DNA of 44,886 nucleotides, taken from NCBI GenBank assembly GCA_009911305.1, contig QXXC01000029.1, positions 1 through 44,886 of the forward strand, given 5' to 3'. The notes beneath the pieces were generated by a model, which saw nothing but the letters and a program-made list of their open reading frames with translations, was not told the DNA's origin and ran no database searches. This stretch comes from Clostridiaceae bacterium. Its GTDB lineage: Bacteria; Bacillota; Clostridia; Lachnospirales; Lachnospiraceae. Of this stretch, positions 39,055 to 44,886 are shown piece by piece. How positions within the stretch are numbered: the stretch's first letter is position 1; every line of letters begins with the position of its first letter. Made by a program: the position numbers and the translations under genes.

Positions 39055-40404
39055 ATGAGAATCGCAGTGATTGGAACCGGATATGTGGGCCTGGTGACGG
39101 GCGCGTGTTTTTCGGAGATGGGCAATAAAATCTGGTGTGTGGATGTGGACGAGAAGAAGATTGAGAACTTAAACCAGGGGATCATCCCCATCTTTGAGCC
39201 GGGACTTGCAGACATGGTGGCCAGGAATCAGAAACAGGGACATCTTCGTTTTACGACCGATCTGGAGGAGGCGCTGGCGCAGTGCGAGATTTGTTTCATC
39301 GCGGTGGGCACGCCCATGGGAGAGGACGGGAGCGCGGATCTGCAGTATGTGACGGCTGTGGCAAAGGACATCGGGCGCTTTATGGCGCGCCATATGTATG
39401 TGGTCGATAAATCGACAGTTCCGGTGGGGACAGCCGAAGCAGTGCGGGAGGCGATACAGGGAGAGCTTGACAGGCGCGGCTCGGATCTGACATTTGACGT
39501 GATCTCCAACCCGGAGTTTCTGAAGGAGGGCTCGGCGGTCAGCGACTGCTTAAAGCCGGACCGCATCGTGATCGGCGCGGATAATGAAGATGCGGCGGAT
39601 CTGATGAAGGAGCTCTATAAGCCATATGTGATGAATACTGAAAATTTTATTGTCATGGACGTGGCCAGCGCGGAGATGACGAAGTATGCGGCCAACTGCA
39701 TGCTTGCCACCAAGATCTCCTTTATGAATGAGATTTCCAATATCTGCGAGCGCGTGGGCGCGGATGTGAACAAGGTAAGGATGGGCATCGGCAGCGACAA
39801 GCGGATCGGCTATTCCTTTATTTACCCGGGCTGCGGGTACGGCGGAAGCTGTTTCCCCAAGGATGTGAAAGCGCTGATTCGCACCGCGGGCCAGTACGGC
39901 TACCATACAAGGCTTTTACAGGCCGTGGAGGACGTGAACCACGCGCAGAAGCGGGTGCTGGTGGAGAAGATCACCGGGCGCTTCGGGGAGGATCTGTCGG
40001 GGAAATGCTTTGCCATCTGGGGGCTTGCGTTTAAGCCGGATACGGACGACATGCGCGAAGCGGCGGCTCTGACCATCATCTCCGGGCTGACGGCGGCCGG
40101 CGCGGCCGTGCAGGTTTATGACCCCAAGGCCATGCCGGATGCAAAGGCATTTTATTTAAAGGGAAATGACCGCGTGACCTATTGCGACACGAAGTACGAG
40201 GCGCTTAAGGGGGCGGACGCCCTGGTGCTGGTTACGGAGTGGAAGGAGTTTCGGAGCCCTGATTTTTATGAGATCAAGGCCCAGCTTCGCGAACCGGTTA
40301 TCTTTGACGGCAGAAATCAGTACAGCCCGAAGCGGATTGCCCGGTACGGCCTGGAATATTACCAGATCGGCGCGCGCCCGGTGATCGGCAGGGAGGAACC
40401 TTGA
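39055..40404 (+). CDS. ugd: UDP-glucose 6-dehydrogenase
   Basis: 449 aa. N-terminal Rossmann fold [20 protein letters not shown]; catalytic Cys266 in [13 protein letters not shown]-terminal UDP-binding domain with [18 protein letters not shown]. It oxidises UDP-glucose twice to UDP-glucuronate, the shared precursor for the two genes that follow. AGAGGAGAG precedes ATG. The stop overlaps the next start. Confidence 0.93.
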   Translation: MRIAVIGTGYVGLVTGACFSEMGNKIWCVDVDEKKIENLNQGIIPIFEPGLADMVARNQKQGHLRFTTDLEEALAQCEICFIAVGTPMGEDGSADLQYVTAVAKDIGRFMARHMYVVDKSTVPVGTAEAVREAIQGELDRRGSDLTFDVISNPEFLKEGSAVSDCLKPDRIVIGADNEDAADLMKELYKPYVMNTENFIVMDVASAEMTKYAANCMLATKISFMNEISNICERVGADVNKVRMGIGSDKRIGYSFIYPGCGYGGSCFPKDVKALIRTAGQYGYHTRLLQAVEDVNHAQKRVLVEKITGRFGEDLSGKCFAIWGLAFKPDTDDMREAAALTIISGLTAAGAAVQVYDPKAMPDAKAFYLKGNDRVTYCDTKYEALKGADALVLVTEWKEFRSPDFYEIKAQLREPVIFDGRNQYSPKRIARYGLEYYQIGARPVIGREEP

Positions 40405-41342
40405 ACCGGGTGCTTGTGACCGGGGGAGCCGGCTTTTTGGGTTCCCATCTGTGCGAGCGGCTTGTGCGGGAGGGAAATGACGTCATCTGCGCGGATAATT
40501 TATTCATGGGGAGCAAGGATCACATCCGTCATCTGCTGGGCAATCCGTACTTTGAATTTATCCGGCATGACATCACCGCGCCGCTCTACGTGGAGGTGGA
40601 TCAGATCTATAATCTGGCCTGCCCGGCGAGCCCGGTTCACTATCAGTACAATCCCATCAAGACGGCCAAGACGAGCGTCCTGGGCGCGATGAACATGCTG
40701 GGCCTGGCCAAGCGGGTCCATGCGAGGATCCTGCAGGCCTCGACATCAGAGGTCTACGGGGATCCGCAGATCCATCCGCAGGAGGAGAGCTACCGGGGCT
40801 GCGTGAACCCCATCGGGGTGCGCTCCTGCTATGACGAGGGCAAGCGGATGGCGGAGAGCCTGATGTTCGATTACCGCCGCTCGCACAACGTGGAGATCAA
40901 GGTGATCCGCATATTTAATACCTACGGGCCGCGCATGAATCCGGACGACGGCCGCGTGGTCAGCAATTTTATCGTACAGGCCCTGAAAAATGAGGATATC
41001 ACGATATACGGGGACGGCACGCAGACGAGAAGCTTCTGCTATGTGGACGATCTGATCGAGGGCATGGTGCGGATGATGAATTCCAGGGCTGAATTTACAG
41101 GGCCGTGCAATATCGGAAATCCGGGTGAATGTACGATCCTGGAGCTGGCCAGGAAGGTGATTGAGCTGACCGGGAGCCGGTCGAGGCTGGTCTATAAGCC
41201 CCTGCCGCCGGACGACCCGGCGCAGAGGCAGCCGGTGATACGCCTTGCGAAGGAGGCGCTTGGCTGGGAGCCGTCCGTCGGCCTCACAGAGGGGCTGGAG
41301 AGGACGATCGCATATTTCAGGGAAATCATTCAGGAGGGATAA
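40401..41342 (+). CDS. UDP-glucuronate decarboxylase (UDP-xylose synthase)
   Basis: 313 aa from TTG 40401 behind GGGAGG, overlapping ugd as TTGA. Extended [21 protein letters not shown], Tyr144-x3-Lys148, and the UXS-specific [20 protein letters not shown] plus [14 protein letters not shown] and IFNTYGPRM. It converts UDP-glucuronate to UDP-xylose through a 4-keto intermediate. UDP-xylose in a Gram-positive points to a xylose-containing surface glycan. Confidence 0.9.
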   Translation: MNRVLVTGGAGFLGSHLCERLVREGNDVICADNLFMGSKDHIRHLLGNPYFEFIRHDITAPLYVEVDQIYNLACPASPVHYQYNPIKTAKTSVLGAMNMLGLAKRVHARILQASTSEVYGDPQIHPQEESYRGCVNPIGVRSCYDEGKRMAESLMFDYRRSHNVEIKVIRIFNTYGPRMNPDDGRVVSNFIVQALKNEDITIYGDGTQTRSFCYVDDLIEGMVRMMNSRAEFTGPCNIGNPGECTILELARKVIELTGSRSRLVYKPLPPDDPAQRQPVIRLAKEALGWEPSVGLTEGLERTIAYFREIIQEG

Positions 41343-41345
41343 CAG

Positions 41346-42368
41346 ATGGAGACAGGCAGGACGGACAGCGGCAAAAGGGCCGGGAAGATTCTTGTAACCG
41401 GCGGGGCGGGCTTTATTGGCTTTCACCTGGGCAGGGCGCTTCTGGAGGAGGGCTTTTCGGTGACTGCCATAGATAATTTAAATGATTATTATGAGGTCAG
41501 CTTAAAGGAGGCGCGCCTTGCGATCCTCAGGAAGTATCCGGGCTTTTCCTTTGAGAGGCTTAATCTGGCGGATATGGAGGGGATGAAGGCGCTGTTTGAG
41601 CGGGAGCGGCCGGAGATTGTGGTGAACCTGGCGGCCCAGGCCGGAGTGCGCTACAGCATTGACCATCCGCAGGCGTATGTGGAGTCGAATCTGATCGGAT
41701 TTTTTAATGTGCTGGAATGCTGCCGCCATTACCCGGTCCGCCATTTGTTATTTGCCTCCTCCAGCTCTGTGTACGGGGCGAATAAAAAGGTTCCCTATTC
41801 GACGCAGGATAAGACGGATCAGCCGGTGAGCCTGTATGCGGCTACCAAGAAGTCGAATGAGCTGCTGGCGTATTCATATTGCAAGCTTTACGGGATCCCG
41901 GCCACGGGGCTGCGGTTTTTCACGGTTTACGGCCCTTACGGGCGGCCGGATATGGCGTATTTTTCCTTTACAAGGAAGATTTTAAAGGGCGAGGCGATCC
42001 AGATCTTTAATTATGGCGATATGTACCGCGATTTTACCTATGTGGATGACATCGTGAAAGGGATCCGCGCCATGCTGTCTGCTGCACCGGGCGAGGATGA
42101 GAACGGCGTCCGGTATAAGGTCTACAATATCGGAAACCACCGCCCGGAAAAGCTGCTGGATTTCGTGGCGATCCTGGAGGAATGCCTGGGAAAGAAGGCG
42201 CAGACCGAGCTCCTGCCCATGCAGCCCGGGGATGTGTACCAGACGTATGCGGATGTGGAGGAGCTGACGCGCGATTTCGGCTTTGCGCCGGATACAGGGC
42301 TTAGGGAAGGGCTGGAGCGGTTTGTGGAGTGGTATAAAAGCTACTATGGAGAGCGTCTGGACGGTTGA
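41346..42368 (+). CDS. UDP-glucuronate 4-epimerase-type NAD-dependent epimerase
   Basis: 340 aa. [40 protein letters not shown], Tyr164-x3-Lys168 (SLYAATKKSNE) and TVYGPYGRPDMAYFSFT are the pattern of CapI/GAE enzymes that turn UDP-glucuronate into UDP-galacturonate. It follows the UXS gene by 3 bp, so the cluster makes UDP-GlcA, UDP-Xyl and probably UDP-GalA. A related epimerase substrate cannot be excluded. Confidence 0.87.
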   Translation: METGRTDSGKRAGKILVTGGAGFIGFHLGRALLEEGFSVTAIDNLNDYYEVSLKEARLAILRKYPGFSFERLNLADMEGMKALFERERPEIVVNLAAQAGVRYSIDHPQAYVESNLIGFFNVLECCRHYPVRHLLFASSSSVYGANKKVPYSTQDKTDQPVSLYAATKKSNELLAYSYCKLYGIPATGLRFFTVYGPYGRPDMAYFSFTRKILKGEAIQIFNYGDMYRDFTYVDDIVKGIRAMLSAAPGEDENGVRYKVYNIGNHRPEKLLDFVAILEECLGKKAQTELLPMQPGDVYQTYADVEELTRDFGFAPDTGLREGLERFVEWYKSYYGERLDG

Positions 42369-42456
42369 GTCCCGGCGGGCCTGCCGGAGGGAAGGCCGTG
42401 GGGGAAAGACTGCGCAGATAAAACGTGACACAGGATGTGAAATAAGACGGATATCA

Positions 42457-42482
42457 AGGCATCTCTTCGGAGATGCTTTTCG
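42457..42482 (+). terminator. Intrinsic terminator of the UDP-sugar operon
   Basis: GCATCTC and GAGATGC enclose a TTCG tetraloop (42459-42476), followed by TTTT. It ends the ugd-UXS-epimerase unit. Confidence 0.75.
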
Positions 42483-42552
42483 TCTGCCTGTTTGGGGGCG
42501 GAGGGAGAGCTTTTTTATTTTTTCTGAAATATGGGTACGAATTCCTGCATTT

Positions 42553-42563
42553 TTTGGTATAAT
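42553..42563 (+). promoter_or_regulatory. Extended -10 promoter of the ATPase gene
   Basis: TGG followed by TATAAT (42555-42563) is an extended -10 element; no good -35 is seen 17 bp upstream. It lies 47 bp before the ATG. Confidence 0.5.
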
Positions 42564-42609
42564 GTAGACAAGTACAGCGGTTTGAATTTGAAAACAGGAG
42601 GAGTTTTTC

Positions 42610-43923
42610 ATGGAATATGCCAATCGTATTACGGAAATGCTCAATGCTTTTTCGCCGGCGCCTTTGCAGATGGATCAGATGGATCGGTTTTACTGTGACG
42701 GTACAATGGAGTATCGGACAAGTGATAAATACAATTCTCCGATTGAAGATATTTTTGACGCCTGCCGCGGTTTTGGGGAGAGCGCCGCGTTTTTGCTGCT
42801 GGGACACAGAGGATGCGGAAAGAGCACGGAGTTAAACAAAATGTCCCAAAAGCTCATTTCCCAGGGATATTATGTGAAGACGGTCGCCTGCGGTATAGAT
42901 CTGGATTTATTTAATATCGTGTATTCGGATTTGTTCATATTAATGGGAGAGGCTTTATTGACGATTGCAGAGGAATCAGGCTGTGCGATTTCAGAAGGGA
43001 TTCTGGATGATATTTTTAATTTCTGGAGTGACGGCACGGAAACGGTGACATCTCAGGAGACGGGGGCGGTTGCTTTAGAGGCAGGGATATCCGCTGAAAA
43101 TGGGGGAATTTTTGCAGGAATTTTGAAGATATTCGCAAAAATTAAAACGGATTTAAAATTTAATGAAGAAATCAGACAGGAATACCGGAGAAAAATAAGC
43201 ATTCGTTCCAGCGAATGGATTCGATTGTTAGGCTGTGTGTCAGAAGAAATTGCCATCAAGGCGGGAGGAAAGCGCCCAATCATTATTTTTGAGGATTTGG
43301 ATAAATTGAATCCGGAGGATGCGTGGAAGGTATTTTACAATTATGCAGCGATTCTTTCAGGAATGGCGTTTCCGGTCATCTACACGTTCCCGATCGGGCT
43401 TTCTTATGATGCAAGATTTTCGGCTATGGAAAGTTATTTTGAGACGAAAACACTTCCAATGATTAAGATTGAGACAATAGAAGGCGGGACTTATGGAGAG
43501 GGGATCAATATTATACAGGAGATTGTGAAAAAACGCGTGAAGCTGGATCTGTTTGAAAAGGGGGTCTTAAAAAGGCTGATTCAGTATACAGGGGGGTCTC
43601 TCAGGGATTTGTTCCATGCGATCAATGCATGGGCAAAGAGGGCGGAGCGCAGAGACAGTGAAACGATTTCCATGGAGGATGCAAAACGCGCCCTGGAGGA
43701 ACTGAAAACATCCCTGACAAGGCGGATCGAAAAAAAGGATTATGAATTTTTGCTGAATATCTATAAAGGCAATAAAGAACTGATCGAGGATAAAGAGATG
43801 CTGCTGAAAATGCTTCAGGCATCGGTCGTGCTTGGGTATAATGGGAAGCGGTGGCATAACGTTCATCCTTTAGTCGTGAAATTTTTCAAAGAGCAGGGGT
43901 TGATTCGGGATGTTGGAGAGTAA
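42610..43923 (+). CDS. AAA-type P-loop ATPase, partner of a TPR protein
   Basis: 437 aa, ATG behind AGGAGGAG. Walker A GHRGCGKST at 65-73; Walker B IIIFEDLDK with Glu228-Asp229; a sensor-like GGSLRDLFHAINAW; the C-terminus (RWHNVHPLVVKFFKEQGLI) looks like a winged-helix end, as in Orc/Cdc6-like or STAND-adjacent ATPases. No nuclease or membrane part. DNA is AT-richer than the housekeeping genes around it, suggesting transfer. Its last 14 bp overlap the start of the next frame. A two-gene ATPase plus TPR layout suggests a sensing or defence module, but that is inference. Confidence 0.7.
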   Translation: MEYANRITEMLNAFSPAPLQMDQMDRFYCDGTMEYRTSDKYNSPIEDIFDACRGFGESAAFLLLGHRGCGKSTELNKMSQKLISQGYYVKTVACGIDLDLFNIVYSDLFILMGEALLTIAEESGCAISEGILDDIFNFWSDGTETVTSQETGAVALEAGISAENGGIFAGILKIFAKIKTDLKFNEEIRQEYRRKISIRSSEWIRLLGCVSEEIAIKAGGKRPIIIFEDLDKLNPEDAWKVFYNYAAILSGMAFPVIYTFPIGLSYDARFSAMESYFETKTLPMIKIETIEGGTYGEGINIIQEIVKKRVKLDLFEKGVLKRLIQYTGGSLRDLFHAINAWAKRAERRDSETISMEDAKRALEELKTSLTRRIEKKDYEFLLNIYKGNKELIEDKEMLLKMLQASVVLGYNGKRWHNVHPLVVKFFKEQGLIRDVGE

Positions 43924-44538
43924 TCAGGAAGGATACCGGACCCTGGGATGGATTATGAATAAATCGGAACAGGGGCTGTTTCTGGTGGTGGCGGACGAAC
44001 CGGTACAAAAGGAAATGGTTGAAATTTACAGGAACGGGACGGCAGGGATTTATGATTACCGGCGGCATCCGGGAGCCTATTCGTTTCGTGACCTGCAGGA
44101 ATGGGCAATCGGCCTGCCGGAAACACGGACGTGTATGATTGCCAATTTTCATCTTGCCATACAGGATGAGGACAGCCTGAAGCGACTCAATTTCAGCAGG
44201 GGAGTGAAAAACTGCTGTTAAAAGCGCGGGAAATCAAGGAAAAGCTGCTGGGAACCGAGCATTTGGAGATAGCGGAGATTCATCATGAGCTGGCCAGAGT
44301 GTATGAGAGCCAGGGTAAATACAGAGAAGCAGAAACATTGTACAAAAGCAGCCTGGAAATTATTGAACGGGTGCTGGGAGAGGATTATCCGGATACTGCT
44401 GCATGTTATAATAATCTGGCAGGTGTGTATGAGAATCAGGGAAAATACAGGGAAGCGGAAGACCTGTATAAAAAGAGTATTCAGATAAAAGAACGGGTAC
44501 GGGGAGAAAACGATTCCGGCAGCCATAATCAATCATAA
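43910..44538 (+). pseudogene. Frameshifted and decaying TPR protein
   Basis: The first frame (43910-44221, 103 aa) starts MLESNQEGYRTLGWIMNKSE and stops in TAA right after FSRGVKNCC. The -1 frame continues without a gap: KLLLKAREIKEKLLGTEHLE, then two TPR units of about 42 residues (ARVYESQGKYREAETLYKSS and GVYENQGKYREAEDLYKKS). One extra A in the run at 44207-44211 would join them. A third TPR unit is scrambled around 44505-44560. A deletion in the A-run plus a ruined 3' end indicates a pseudogene; programmed -1 frameshifting on GAAAAAC is a less likely alternative. Confidence 0.65.
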
Positions 44539-44886
44539 TCCGGCAGGAAGTTATGATTGTTTTTTTGGAGTACAAATGTGAAAATTTCTGCGTAAGACCC
44601 CCCTTATGTTTATGCGCAGGCCCGCCGGGAAAAATGCCGGCATCGCGGCCTGGAGCGTGTTTGAAAATTCATTCCCGACATCTGCACGCCCCACTTTGCG
44701 TGATATTTGCGCCAAATTCAGGTTACATAGCCCGCTATGCGCCCTTCATTTGGCACAAATCTCCCACAAATTGTGACGCACATCTGTCAGAAAGCAATTT
44801 TCAGACACGCTCTAGTACACCATTGCATAAATTTTCAAGTAATATTGTTGTAGAAAAAAATCGCGATATATGGCATAATGAAAAGA
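44539..44886. other. Non-coding right end
   Basis: 348 bp without a credible gene. It contains the scrambled third TPR repeat (to about 44570), a small GC hairpin (about 44621-44640) and the 160-bp palindromic element (44653-44812). The last 70 bp are AT-rich; a poor promoter-like CATAAT lies near 44875. Confidence 0.6.
44653..44812. repeat. 160-bp palindromic repeat element (MITE/REP-like)
   Basis: The ends are inverted repeats: GAGCGTGTTTGAAAATT at the left and AATTTTCAGACACGCTC at the right (one mismatch in 17). Inside are further short self-complementary parts (GCGCCAAATTCAGG versus TTCATTTGGCAC, and AGCCCGCT). There is no ORF. The terminal sequence matches the short repeats at 16920, 17743 and 19247, so it belongs to a family dispersed in this genome. 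Confidence 0.7.

Noticed and set aside
44206..44212. Programmed -1 ribosomal frameshift in the TPR gene
   Set aside because: GAAAAAC resembles a slippery site, but the first base does not fit the X-XXY-YYZ rule and the gene's 3' end is also decayed, so mutation is more likely. Kept as a minor alternative.

Overview
The window looks like a chromosomal segment of a Gram-positive anaerobe of the Clostridia, most likely Lachnospiraceae. The reasons are the gene order radC-mreC-mreD-PBP2-minC-minD-minE-rodA-mgsA-dacA, then miaB, mutS-mutL-miaA, a DUF4321 gene, a YnbB-type PLP enzyme, and LoaP-type NusG paralogues heading a polysaccharide locus. Nearly all genes are on the + strand with tight operon spacing. 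All calls come from reading the sequence; no database search was possible.

Layout. (1) 1-380: the 3' end of an Rpn/PD-(D/E)XK transposase-like gene plus a duplicated scrap of it. (2) 381-1196: no credible gene, but two 27-bp inverted repeats (951-977 and 1129-1155) enclose 151 bp holding a near-consensus sigma-A promoter that points left, away from the operon. This is the signature of an invertible promoter, in the OFF orientation here. (3) 1197-3045: two tandem LoaP-type antiterminators, separated by a leader with a 12-bp hairpin and a strong intrinsic terminator, then a small zinc-ribbon ORF overlapping a 24-bp tandem repeat. (4) 3046-16692: a capsule or exopolysaccharide operon with a priming sugar-phosphate transferase, three glycosyltransferases, a Wzy-like polymerase, an unknown protein, a Wzx flippase, a deleted glycosyltransferase remnant, and a nonulosonic-acid block (cytidylyltransferase fused to a PseG-like domain, second cytidylyltransferase, Gfo/Idh oxidoreductase, SDR, NeuB-type synthase). 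(5) 16700-19270: a divergent lipoprotein gene and a YnbB-like gene bounded by short repeats. (6) 19320-29542: cell-shape, division-site and wall genes. (7) 29849-38959: miaB, an L,D-transpeptidase, mutS, mutL, miaA. (8) 39055-42368: ugd, UDP-xylose synthase and UDP-glucuronate 4-epimerase. (9) 42610-44538: an AAA-type ATPase and a frameshifted, decaying TPR partner, followed by a 160-bp palindromic repeat element.

How it may work together. The invertible promoter would switch the first loaP on or off. LoaP1 could then let polymerase pass the leader terminator at 1945-1997, so loaP2 and the long surface-polysaccharide operon are transcribed. An invertible promoter followed by NusG paralogues and a capsule operon resembles the Bacteroides fragilis capsule loci (UpxY), but here it is built from Clostridia parts. 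The recombinase is not in the window and must act in trans. The UDP-sugar genes at 39-42 kb could supply precursors to the same surface polymer; this last link is inference.
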